A model generated the notes under the pieces. The model saw nothing but the letters and a program-made list of their open reading frames with translations. It ran no database searches and was not told where the DNA came from. The position numbers and the translations under genes were made by a program. From Exiguobacterium alkaliphilum 12/1 (GTDB lineage Bacteria > Bacillota > Bacilli > Exiguobacteriales > Exiguobacteriaceae), in assembly GCF_000714435.1 (NCBI RefSeq), contig NZ_JJMW01000058.1, positions 1 to 64,000 of the forward strand: DNA of 64,000 nucleotides, in the 5' to 3' direction. Each line of letters starts with the position of its first letter. Positions within the stretch are counted from its first letter, which is position 1. Shown in pieces: positions 25,326 through 33,027 of this stretch.

Positions 25326-25610
25326 ATGATTACCGAACAACAACTCATCGCCCAAATGAAACATGTGATGACCGAAATCGAACAGTCGAACGGAGAGACG
25401 CAGAAACGGCATGTTGCCAAGCTGATGGGGTACTGCGAACTGTTACTTGCGGATCCAGCAGTCTCGAGCCCTTCCGTCCAACCGTCTGCTCCTGTGACGG
25501 TGGCGCCGGCACCGGATCAGCCGCCGCTCGATCGTCAAATGGCGGCTTTCCTCGGAATCCCGCTCGAAGAGGATGAAGAGCCAAAAAACGATTCATTGCT
25601 CGACTTTTAA
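25326..25610 (+). CDS. YwdI-like small protein (DUF5327 type)
   Basis: 94 residues: an N-terminal helical part (ITEQQLIAQMKHVMTEIEQ) followed by a Pro/Ala/Val-rich linker and an acidic C-terminus ending NDSLLDF. The layout recalls Bacillus YwdI (DUF5327), of unknown function; this match is from memory. AAAGGATG lies ahead of ATG 25326 and a terminator directly follows the stop. Confidence 0.6.
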   Translation: MITEQQLIAQMKHVMTEIEQSNGETQKRHVAKLMGYCELLLADPAVSSPSVQPSAPVTVAPAPDQPPLDRQMAAFLGIPLEEDEEPKNDSLLDF

Positions 25611-25638
25611 GCTGCGCCTGAGGGCGTGGCTTTTTTTG
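25609..25638 (+). terminator. terminator of the YwdI-like gene
   Basis: AAGCTGCGCC (25609-25618) pairs with GGGCGTGGCTT (25622-25632) with one wobble or mismatch, then seven T. Confidence 0.82.
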
Positions 25639-25649
25639 AGGCGTCTTCA

Positions 25650-25677
25650 TTGACTTATATACCTAAGGGGGTATAAT
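25650..25677 (+). promoter_or_regulatory. Promoter with CsoR/CstR-type operator in its spacer
   Basis: TTGACT (25650-25655), a 16-base spacer and perfect TATAAT (25672-25677). The spacer holds ATACC-TAAGGG-GGTAT (25659-25674), an inverted repeat of the kind bound by CsoR-family repressors (copper CsoR or persulfide-sensing CstR). A bound tetramer would cover both promoter elements. The persulfide reading fits the rhodanese gene it controls; this is inference. Confidence 0.72.
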
Positions 25678-25714
25678 CGAAGTAACAAAACTCATCGATC
25701 ATGGAGGCGGACAT

Positions 25715-26083
25715 ATGCTTGATTTCTTATTTGTGGCGGTAGTAATTGGATTGATTTACGTGTGGTGGTCTAAGCGGAACAGTGTGAAGACGGTGTCGAC
25801 GGATGAACTGAAGCGCAAGATTGCCGAAGAGCGCAACATCCAGCTGCTCGACGTACGGGAGCCACAAGAGTATCGAGGCGGTCATATTAAGCAGGCGAAA
25901 AACGTGCCCCTATCTGGCTTCGGGAACGCGAGCGCGCAATACCCGAAACAGAAAGACCGTCCCGTCTATGTCATCTGTCAAAGCGGGATGCGCAGCCAGC
26001 GAGCAGCCGCGATGCTTCAGAAGGCAGGCTATACAGACGTCTATTCGGTCAAAGGCGGGATGAGCTTCTGGCGTGGATCATGA
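25715..26083 (+). CDS. Membrane-anchored rhodanese-domain protein
   Basis: 122 residues: one N-terminal membrane helix (about 3-18, LDFLFVAVVIGLIYVWW) and a rhodanese domain (about 28-120) with IQLLDVREPQEYRGGHI and the active-site loop CQSGMRSQ (Cys about 88). Rhodaneses carry persulfide sulfur from donors to acceptors. The domain faces the cytoplasm if the helix is a simple anchor. GGAGG precedes ATG 25715. Control by a CsoR-type operator suggests induction by reactive sulfur. Similar to YqhL-type proteins. Confidence 0.87.
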   Translation: MLDFLFVAVVIGLIYVWWSKRNSVKTVSTDELKRKIAEERNIQLLDVREPQEYRGGHIKQAKNVPLSGFGNASAQYPKQKDRPVYVICQSGMRSQRAAAMLQKAGYTDVYSVKGGMSFWRGS

Positions 26084-26118
26084 AAAAACCGGCTGAAACC
26101 TTTTTCAGCCGGTTTTTG
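26083..26118. terminator. bidirectional terminator (rhodanese / alkaline phosphatase)
   Basis: AAACCGGCTGAAA (26086-26098) with TTTCAGCCGGTTT (26103-26115). T runs exist on both strands, ending both convergent genes. Confidence 0.88.
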
Positions 26119-26122
26119 TGTC

Positions 26123-27451
26123 TCACTTTAATAATTTCATCGCCTGTAAAATATGTTTTGGAACTTCCGTGTTGTCGAGCAGTCCGTTGAATCGCTCTTG
26201 TTGCGGCCCGTACGCGTAGAGCGGGACGTCGACGCCCGTATGTTGAGTCGTCGTCCAGCCGACGTATGCCCGCTGACTAATGATTTCATTCAAAGTCATG
26301 ACACGCTTTGATTCATCCGCCGATCGGATTAGTTCAGCCTCTTTCGGTGTGAGTTTCATCGATGTATACTGCTCGACGACGTCCTCGACGTTTGTCAGCT
26401 CATCATTGAACGCGTCGACCATGAAGTCCCCGGTCGCTGTGACAGAGCGGAGTACTTCAGGTTTTGCGATGTATTCGCCGTAACCGCCGACGGACATGCC
26501 ACCGGTGTCGTGATCTCCGGCCACGACGACAAGCGTCTGTTTGTCCTTCATCGCGAACTGGAGGGCGGCTTTAAACGCCTCGTGGAACGCTTCTGAATCT
26601 TTCATCGCCCAAGCGGCATCATGGGCGTGACCGGCCCAGTCGATTTGACTTCCTTCGACCATGAGGAAGAAACCGTCTTGATCTTGTTTGAGTGAAGTGA
26701 GGGCCGCGTCGGTCATCTCGGCCAAGCTCGGTTCGTTCGTTTGATCGCGGTCGAGTTCAGGTGCCATCGCATCGTCCGCGAAGAGGCCGAGTAGTTTAGC
26801 AGACTTGGCGGCTCTTAACTCGTCTCGGTTCGTCGCATAGGAGTAGCCGGCTTCTTTTGCCTGTTTAATCAAATCCTCTTTTTGTAACCCGCCGTTCGCT
26901 TCAGCGGTGAAATATTTTTGACCACCGCCGAGGAGGACGTCGACCTCGAGAGCGTCCATATACTGTTTGGCAATCTCAGCTTCGCTTGCTCGTGAAGCGA
27001 CGTGAGAAGCGAATACGGCGGGTGTCGCATGCGTGATGGTCGACGTGGCGACGAGCCCGGTCGCTTTCCCGTTCTGGCTCGCTCTCTCGAGCACGGACGT
27101 CAACTCGTTTCCGTCTGGGTCCATGCTGATCGTCCCGTTGTTCGTCTTCACACCGGTCGCCATTGCCGTGCCGGCTGCAGCCGAATCCGTCACTTTGGAA
27201 TTTGCGGAGTAGGTGCGCATCATGCCGGTCAACTGCTTGTCGAGCGCCGTCTCTTCCTCGCCCGCATACCAGCGATAGTTTGTCGCATAAGACGCGGAAT
27301 AGCCGTCCGGAATCATGAGGATGACGTTTTTGACTGTCCCTTTCCCGTGCTTCCCGTTTGCTTCGGCCGTTTTATGGTTATGTAGCCCGGTTGTCAACGT
27401 TCCCGCCGTCAAGCCGAGGGCGAGCGCCCCAATCATCCATGTTCGTTTCAT
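26123..27451 (-). CDS. Secreted alkaline phosphatase
   Basis: 442 residues with a signal peptide (KRTWMIGALALGLTAGTLTT, cleavage probably after AEA near residue 31). The alkaline phosphatase core shows MIPDGYSASY with the metal-binding Asp, VTDSAAAGTAMATG with the phosphorylated Ser (about residue 94), and GDHDTGG with metal ligands. It releases phosphate from monoesters outside the membrane. The start is ATG 27451 with GAGGAGG ahead; the frame running to 27613 lacks a ribosome binding site and would hide the signal peptide. I found no convincing pair of Pho boxes. Confidence 0.93.
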   Translation of the reverse strand: MKRTWMIGALALGLTAGTLTTGLHNHKTAEANGKHGKGTVKNVILMIPDGYSASYATNYRWYAGEEETALDKQLTGMMRTYSANSKVTDSAAAGTAMATGVKTNNGTISMDPDGNELTSVLERASQNGKATGLVATSTITHATPAVFASHVASRASEAEIAKQYMDALEVDVLLGGGQKYFTAEANGGLQKEDLIKQAKEAGYSYATNRDELRAAKSAKLLGLFADDAMAPELDRDQTNEPSLAEMTDAALTSLKQDQDGFFLMVEGSQIDWAGHAHDAAWAMKDSEAFHEAFKAALQFAMKDKQTLVVVAGDHDTGGMSVGGYGEYIAKPEVLRSVTATGDFMVDAFNDELTNVEDVVEQYTSMKLTPKEAELIRSADESKRVMTLNEIISQRAYVGWTTTQHTGVDVPLYAYGPQQERFNGLLDNTEVPKHILQAMKLLK

Positions 27452-27655
27452 TTGTTTGCCTCCTCGAGTGATGAATCTTACAAACCGAACTATAACGGAC
27501 GTACATTGCAGTCTCGTTTCCCTGATTTTGAGAAAATGTAAAGACTTGTAGGTCCGAGGTGCATAGGTCGACTTTTGGCCTAGCCACGTTTCTGCTTTAG
27601 CTTTTTCGGGCATTCTGCTACGGTAAGGGAAGTAGAAGAGAGAGGGGTAACGATT

Positions 27656-28288
27656 ATGGCAGTGATTTTATTTGATATCGATGGAACGCTTGTCGACACG
27701 ACCGTTCCGATGACAAAAGCGATTCACGAAGCGCTCGAACAGCTTCCGCATTTACCAAAACCGAGCGAGGAAGCGGTCCGTTCCGGTTATGGGCTTGCCG
27801 GGAATGCTTTTTGGGAGCATGTCATCCCGGAAGCGACGATTGAAGAGATTCGTCAAATCCGAAAGCTTCGTCATGAGACGCTCGAACGCGCGATGGAAGG
27901 ACAGCATGTGTTGTTCGACGGCATCTATGAGATGCTCGAGACGCTCCATGCGGACGGGCACACGTTGACGACGGCGAGCAATTGCGGCGTCCATTATTTG
28001 AACTTGATTTTGGACTCGCAACGGATTCGTCCGTTCATGACGGCGCCGGAATGTCTCGAATCGGTGAGCGGGGAGAAGAAGGCGGACATCTTGACGGCAC
28101 ACCGTCTCCGTCATGGGGATGGGAACTACGTTATGGTCGGGGACCGCAAATCGGACGTCGAGGCGGCGCGGGCCCATGACTTCCCTGTCGTCTTGACCGG
28201 GTTCGGGTTCGGGAACGAAGAGGAGTGGGCGCTTGCCGATCACGTGATTGAAGCGCCGGCTGATTTACTGGACATCGTAAACGCATGA
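27656..28288 (+). CDS. HAD-superfamily phosphatase, phosphoglycolate-phosphatase-like
   Basis: A 210-residue HAD hydrolase. Motif I FDIDGTLVD (residues 5-13) holds the nucleophilic Asp, motif II is TTASN near 103, and motif IV MVGDRKSDVEAA near 160. The helical cap between motif I and II is of the phosphoglycolate phosphatase type. It removes phosphate from a small metabolite in the cytoplasm; the substrate is unknown. AGAGGGG precedes ATG 27656. Monocistronic. Confidence 0.87.
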   Translation: MAVILFDIDGTLVDTTVPMTKAIHEALEQLPHLPKPSEEAVRSGYGLAGNAFWEHVIPEATIEEIRQIRKLRHETLERAMEGQHVLFDGIYEMLETLHADGHTLTTASNCGVHYLNLILDSQRIRPFMTAPECLESVSGEKKADILTAHRLRHGDGNYVMVGDRKSDVEAARAHDFPVVLTGFGFGNEEEWALADHVIEAPADLLDIVNA

Positions 28289-28326
28289 CAAAGACCGGTT
28301 GAACAAACGTTCAACCGGTCTTTGTT
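28288..28326. terminator. bidirectional terminator (HAD gene / gabD)
   Basis: AAAGACCGGTTGAAC (28290-28304) with GTTCAACCGGTCTTT (28309-28323), T-rich on both sides. Confidence 0.88.
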
Positions 28327-29737
28327 ATAGGCCGAGCGAGATGTACTTCACTTCTAAGAACTCTTCGATGCCGTGGTGACCGCCTTCACGTCCTAGGCCG
28401 CTCTCTTTCCATCCGCCGAACGGGGCCTGCGGCGTCGAAGGGAGGCCATCGTTGACGCCGACGATGCCGTATTCGAGCGCTTCGGCTAAGTAGAGCGCCT
28501 CGTTGATGTCTTGCGTGAACACGTAAGCGGCGAGCCCGAACGGGGTCGCATTCGCCCGTTCGACCGCCTCCTCGAGCGTATCAAACGAGGCGATTGGGGC
28601 GACGGGACCAAACGTCTCTTCGTTCATGCAGAGCATATCCTCGTTCGCATACCGGACGACGGCCGGACGAACGAACAACCCGTCGAGCTGCTCGCCGCCG
28701 AACACTTCGCCGCCGCGAATTTGCGCATCTTCGAGATGTTTCATCACTTTGTCGACGGCGGCCTCATCGATGAGCGGACCGATGTCGACGCCGTCCTCGA
28801 GCCCGTTGCCGACCTTGAGTTCCTCGACCGCCTCGATGAACTTCTCTGAGAACGCGTCGACGATGGAACGTTCGACGTAGATTCGGTTGGCGCACACACA
28901 CGTCTGGCCCGCGTTTCGGAACTTCGTCGCGATCGCTTGCGGGACGGCTTTCTCCAAATCGGCTTTCGCGGTGACGATGAGCGGGGCATGGCCACCGAGC
29001 TCGAGCGAGATTTTCTTCATCGTGTCGGCGGCGTCACGCATGAGCATCTTCCCGACTTCGGTCGAGCCGGTGAACGTCAATTTCCGGACGCGCGTGTCCT
29101 GTTGCCATGCTTTGACGATATCCGAGGCCGTCCCGGTCACCAAATTGATGACACCGGGCGGGAAGCCGGCCTTCTCTGAAAGCTTGACGAGGTCAATCGC
29201 GGTCAACGGCGTGGCCGACGCAGGCTTGATGACGACGGTGCAGCCCGAGGCGAGCGCCGGACCGACTTTTCGGGTAATCATCGCCGCCGGGAAGTTCCAC
29301 GGGGTGATGGCCGCCACGACGCCGACCGGTTGCTTGATGGCGAAGATACGTTTGTTGTTCGCCGAAGCCGGGATCGTCTCGCCGTAGACGCGGCGTCCTT
29401 CGGCAGCGTACCATTCGATGAAGCCGTTCGCATAACGGATTTCCCCGATTGCTTCTTTTAGCGGCTTGCCTTGCTCCTCGACCATCGTCCGACCGAGCGC
29501 TTCCGCTTCTTCTTCAATCAAGCGATGCCACTTGAGCAAGAGCGCCCCGCGTTCTTCGGCCGTCTTTTGTTGCCACGCTCCTAGCGCCGCATGGGCGGCA
29601 TCGACGGCGCGCCGGGCTTCGGTCTCACCGCTTTTCGTGACGGTCGCCATAATGTTTCCGGTCGCGGGATTTCGGACTTCAATCGTCTCGTCCGTCTCGA
29701 CCCATTCCCCGTTTATCCAGTTATGTTCAGCTCGCAT
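28325..29737 (-). CDS. gabD: NAD(P)-dependent succinate-semialdehyde dehydrogenase
   Basis: A 470-residue aldehyde dehydrogenase. ITPWNFPAAMITRKVGPALASG and FTGSTEVGK bind the cofactor, LELGGHAP holds the general base Glu (about 252), and AGQTCVCANR the catalytic Cys (about 286). Overall pattern fits GabD, which oxidises succinic semialdehyde to succinate after GABA transamination; related aldehydes are possible. The start is ATG 29737 with AAAGGGGAG ahead rather than the ATG at 29755. A weak SigB-like promoter (GTGTAT, 13 bases, GGGTAC) lies upstream. Confidence 0.87.
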   Translation of the reverse strand: MRAEHNWINGEWVETDETIEVRNPATGNIMATVTKSGETEARRAVDAAHAALGAWQQKTAEERGALLLKWHRLIEEEAEALGRTMVEEQGKPLKEAIGEIRYANGFIEWYAAEGRRVYGETIPASANNKRIFAIKQPVGVVAAITPWNFPAAMITRKVGPALASGCTVVIKPASATPLTAIDLVKLSEKAGFPPGVINLVTGTASDIVKAWQQDTRVRKLTFTGSTEVGKMLMRDAADTMKKISLELGGHAPLIVTAKADLEKAVPQAIATKFRNAGQTCVCANRIYVERSIVDAFSEKFIEAVEELKVGNGLEDGVDIGPLIDEAAVDKVMKHLEDAQIRGGEVFGGEQLDGLFVRPAVVRYANEDMLCMNEETFGPVAPIASFDTLEEAVERANATPFGLAAYVFTQDINEALYLAEALEYGIVGVNDGLPSTPQAPFGGWKESGLGREGGHHGIEEFLEVKYISLGL

Positions 29738-29815
29738 CTCGATCTCCCCTTTCATCCTAAGTGCACAATAAGACAGTACCCGTTTTCAAAAAACATACAC
29801 AATTTTACAAACGGC

Positions 29816-29848
29816 ATACGAAAAACCGCCACGGTGACGTGACGGTTC
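29816..29848 (-). terminator. terminator of the ABC1 kinase gene
   Basis: Leftward AACCGTCAC, short loop, GTGGCGGTT and a T run, immediately after the stop at 29851. Confidence 0.8.
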
Positions 29849-29850
29849 GT

Positions 29851-31488
29851 TTAGACGCGGAAGTCTTGGCGGGCCAAATGGCGAATCTTCCGACCGAGGC
29901 GTCTGGAGTTGAAGTAGGCGATGACGGCGACGACCCCACCGGACCAGAACAACCACTCGTCGGGACGGATGTATCCTAGCAGACCGACGAGAAGCCCGAG
30001 GAGAATCAACCCGGAATTGAACAGCTGACGGTGCAATAGCTCCTTCGATTCGAGCCGACGTTGGAACATTGCTTGTTCAGACAAGCGTTTACGTGTCGGT
30101 TCTTTCAAGAAGTTATCAAGCAGTGGCGGCACGTTCAACAATTTTTTGCCGTAGTTGAGGGCGGTCATGACGTACCGGTTTTGAATCGTCGTCCCGTCCG
30201 CTTCGAGCCACTGGATGACGATCGGCTTCCCAAGCGTGAAGAGGTCGATTTTTGAGTCGAGGATTTGTAAGATCCCGAGTAACGTCGAGGCGGCCCGACC
30301 GAAGAAAGCGAACTCGGCCGGCAGCTGAATCGGCTCGTTTTTGACGAGCAACTGGATGTCTTGCAACACTTTCTCGATGAGCTTCGTGTCGACCGTGTCG
30401 ATGTCGGTCTCTAAGTAGAACGTGACGGCTTTTTCGAGCGCTTGACGAATGTTATGTTTGTTCGCCGTCGGCAAAAGGAAGCGTAAATCCTCCAAACCGT
30501 CGACGACCCCGTCATAATCGAGGGAAATGAACGCCTGCAAGATTTTTCGAATCGTCGCCATGTCTTGCGGTGTCGTCGAACCGACCATTCCGAAGTCGAG
30601 CAAGATGATGGTCCCGTCGGCCCGGATTTGAACGTTGCCGGGATGCGGGTCGGCGTGGAATTTTCCGCCGAACAACAGTTGTTCGGCCGCCATCGTAAAC
30701 AATCGTTCGGCGAGCGCGGAGCGGTCGATGTTGTTCTCTTTCAAGAAAGCGAGGTCGGTGATGCGGCGTGCATCGACCCAGTCCATCGTCAAGACACGAT
30801 TCGTACAGAGGTGGTCGTAGTAGTCCGGGATGTATACGTCCGGATTTTCAGCATATTTCGCTTTGAAATAGTGCGCATTTTTTAATTCGGTTTGGAAATT
30901 TAACTCATCCCCGATGACAAAAATCATTTGGCGATATAAGCTATCTAAGTCGGTCGATTTTGCGAGCGCGGTTCGTTTGAGCATCGTCGTGACGATACGC
31001 ATCGCTTTGAAGTCCGTCCGGATAATCTTTTCGATGTCCGGGCGCTGGATTTTTAGCGCCACCCGCTTGCCGTTCTCGAGCAATGTCGCGCCGTACACTT
31101 CGCCGATTGAGGCCGAGGCGACGGCGTCGACGTCGACGTCTTTGACGACTTGCGTGTACGGGACGCCCCAGTCGGCTTCTAAGATCGCGCGTGACTTCTC
31201 CCAGCCGGACGTCGGGACACGGTCGACAAGTTCGGACAGCTCGTTTAAGACGGACGTCGGCAACAAGTCGGCCCGAATCGACAAGAATTGGCCGAGCTTG
31301 ATTAAGAGGCCTTCTAACCGCAAGGCGTTCCGTTTATACTCGCGGGCGAGGTTGAGCATGAGCGCCTCGTATTCTTCTTGATTCGTCAGGCCTTGCTGTT
31401 GCTTGCGCGAGAAGGCGTAAATTTTAATGATGAATCGGGCGAACATTGTGACGATAATCCATATGCGGAACAAAGCGATTCGTTTCAT
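29851..31488 (-). CDS. ABC1/AarF/UbiB-family atypical kinase
   Basis: 545 residues. Conserved ABC1 motifs: LIKLGQFLSIRADLLP (the KxGQ motif, about 70), ALKIQRP with the ATP-binding Lys, HADPHPGNVQI (about 278) and LLDFGMVG with the metal-binding Asp. Two C-terminal membrane helices (about 490-530) anchor it. UbiB-type proteins are ATPases needed for isoprenoid-quinone metabolism; the exact role in menaquinone-using bacteria is unsettled. The start is ATG 31488 (AAAGGATG upstream); the TTG at 31560 lies in the promoter area. Divergent from the TRIC gene. Confidence 0.87.
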   Translation of the reverse strand: MKRIALFRIWIIVTMFARFIIKIYAFSRKQQQGLTNQEEYEALMLNLAREYKRNALRLEGLLIKLGQFLSIRADLLPTSVLNELSELVDRVPTSGWEKSRAILEADWGVPYTQVVKDVDVDAVASASIGEVYGATLLENGKRVALKIQRPDIEKIIRTDFKAMRIVTTMLKRTALAKSTDLDSLYRQMIFVIGDELNFQTELKNAHYFKAKYAENPDVYIPDYYDHLCTNRVLTMDWVDARRITDLAFLKENNIDRSALAERLFTMAAEQLLFGGKFHADPHPGNVQIRADGTIILLDFGMVGSTTPQDMATIRKILQAFISLDYDGVVDGLEDLRFLLPTANKHNIRQALEKAVTFYLETDIDTVDTKLIEKVLQDIQLLVKNEPIQLPAEFAFFGRAASTLLGILQILDSKIDLFTLGKPIVIQWLEADGTTIQNRYVMTALNYGKKLLNVPPLLDNFLKEPTRKRLSEQAMFQRRLESKELLHRQLFNSGLILLGLLVGLLGYIRPDEWLFWSGGVVAVIAYFNSRRLGRKIRHLARQDFRV

Positions 31489-31582
31489 AAAAGTACCGAC
31501 ATCCTTTACAAGCAGTCGCGTGACTGATCTGATTTTTTGTATCTTTACTGTACCATACAATGCTTAGGAGAAAGGGCCAGGG

Positions 31583-32188
31583 ATGTTCATGGAATGGGAA
31601 TTACTCAACGTCGTCGGAACGGTTGCGTTCGCGGCGAGCGGTGCCATCATCGCGATGGACGAAAAATACGATATCTTTGGGGTTTGGCTGCTCGCGTTTA
31701 CGACCGCGTTCGGCGGCGGGGCGATTCGAAACGTCCTGCTCGGTAATCCCGTCAGCTTGATTTGGCAACAAAATGATTTGTTTATTCTCTGTTTTCTCGT
31801 CGCCTTGCTCATCTTCCTGCTGCCGAGCGTCGTCTTGCCGCACTGGGAACGCTGGGGCGTCATCGTCGATGCGATCGGGCTCGTCGCCTTCGCTTTCCAA
31901 GGAGCTCAAGTCGCAATCAAGCTCGATTTACCGTTATCAGCGGCCATCGCGGCGGCCGTGTTGACCGGGGTCGGGGGCGGTGTCGTCCGTGATTTGCTCG
32001 CGGGGCGAAAGCCGCTCGTCTTACAGTCGGAAGTGTACGCGATTTGGGCGATCATCATCGCCGTCGTCACGTACTATTTCCGGCTCGAGAGCGGGTTGCC
32101 GGTCTATGCGTTACTCATTGTCGTCGCGACCCTTCGAGTGATATCCTACTATCGAAAGTGGAATTTACCAGCACGGCAAGTCAGATAA
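31583..32188 (+). CDS. TRIC-family (UPF0126) membrane protein
   Basis: 201 residues with seven helices arranged as two related halves, marked by FGGGAIRNVLLG (about 43-54) and TGVGGGVVRDLLAG (about 128-141), the paired glycine-rich kinked helices of bacterial TRIC/UPF0126 proteins. These form trimeric cation channels and some are linked to glycine or amino-acid transport. AGGAGAAAGGG precedes; ATG 31583 or the ATG two codons later are both possible. Followed after 13 bases by DUF423. Confidence 0.87.
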   Translation: MFMEWELLNVVGTVAFAASGAIIAMDEKYDIFGVWLLAFTTAFGGGAIRNVLLGNPVSLIWQQNDLFILCFLVALLIFLLPSVVLPHWERWGVIVDAIGLVAFAFQGAQVAIKLDLPLSAAIAAAVLTGVGGGVVRDLLAGRKPLVLQSEVYAIWAIIIAVVTYYFRLESGLPVYALLIVVATLRVISYYRKWNLPARQVR

Positions 32189-32201
32189 GGGGGAACGGTT
32201 T

Positions 32202-32567
32202 ATGAAAGTCTTACTCATCATCGGCGCGGCGCTCATGGCGCTCGGCGTCGCACTCGGTGCGTTCGGTGCGCACGCGTTAAAAGAACGTCTCACGCCGAAC
32301 ATGCTCGCGAACTGGCAGACGGGTGTGCTCTATCACATGATTCATGCGATCGGCATCATCGCGCTTGCCTCGATATTAATGCGGGTCAGCATCAGTCAGT
32401 TTAGTACGGCAGGTTGGCTCATGTTCGCCGGAATCATCTTCTTCTCGGGGAGCCTTTACGTCATGGCGCTCACAGGCATTACGAAGCTCGGTGCCGTCAC
32501 GCCGATTGGTGGCGTCCTATTCATCGCGGCCTGGGTATTCGTCATCCTTGGCGCCTTGAAGTTGTAA
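32202..32567 (+). CDS. DUF423 membrane protein (YwdK-like)
   Basis: 121 residues, four helices. Starts with LLIIGAALMALGVALGAFGAHALKERL, the DUF423 signature around GAFGAHALK, and later carries FFSGSLYVMALTG and PIGGVLFIAAW. Function of the family is unknown. AAGGGGGAACGG precedes ATG 32202, and it is probably co-transcribed with the TRIC gene. Confidence 0.88.
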   Translation: MKVLLIIGAALMALGVALGAFGAHALKERLTPNMLANWQTGVLYHMIHAIGIIALASILMRVSISQFSTAGWLMFAGIIFFSGSLYVMALTGITKLGAVTPIGGVLFIAAWVFVILGALKL

Positions 32568-32653
32568 TCAAAAATCCACAGTCCGTTAACACGAGAGCGG
32601 TATACTTCAACTTGTAAGACCCTCGTGTTCATCACAACGAACCACTCGGTCGT

Positions 32654-32696
32654 CTTTCACCTTTCCTTCGGGCCGGTGAAAGGCGGCCCCTTTTTA
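32654..32696 (+). terminator. terminator with a competing alternative hairpin
   Basis: GGGCCG (32670-32675) pairs with CGGCCC (32684-32689), then a T run. The same region can instead pair CTTTCACC (32654-32661) with GGTGAAAG (32675-32682), which uses bases of the terminator stem and loop. This is either a plain double hairpin or an attenuator. It begins the 32568-33027 gap, whose remainder is AT-rich with a second terminator and the promoter region of the next gene. Confidence 0.6.
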
Positions 32697-32833
32697 CGTT
32701 TTCTGGGATTGGCGAAATGTAGAAATCATGAGAAGAAGTTTTTTGAATATAAGGGGAATGTGTCGTTATTTCCAACTATTATTACAAGAACATTTCGAAA
32801 TAAAACAAATGGAAAAACCGTTGAAATAAAGCG

Positions 32834-32867
32834 AAAGTGGGCGTACCAAGGGCACACCCACTTTTTC
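32834..32867 (+). terminator. second terminator in the AT-rich gap
   Basis: AAAGTGGG (32834-32841) with CCCACTTT (32857-32864), then T residues. No recognised gene lies between this and the previous terminator, which implies a separate short transcript. Confidence 0.8.
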
Positions 32868-33027
32868 GTCGTAATAAAAGTGAAATATAACTTTAACAGG
32901 AAAACATTAAACACTTCGATATAATTAGTCGTGTTGAAACTGAAAAATTAATCGTTTTTGTTACATAGCAAAACGACAGATAAAAGACCGTACGTATAAC
33001 CTGTTTATTTTAGAAAGGATGTCCGCA

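Noticed and set aside
27452-27600. Pho boxes before the alkaline phosphatase
   Set aside because: Only one TTTACA-like element was seen; the required direct-repeat pair at 4-6 base spacing was not found.
32625-32924. Plus-strand open frame of 99 codons in the AT-rich gap
   Set aside because: It would read through two strong hairpin terminators and shows no domain pattern.
32568-33027. ydaO (cyclic-di-AMP) riboswitch before the M23 peptidase
   Set aside because: These riboswitches often precede wall hydrolases, but the conserved core sequences are absent.
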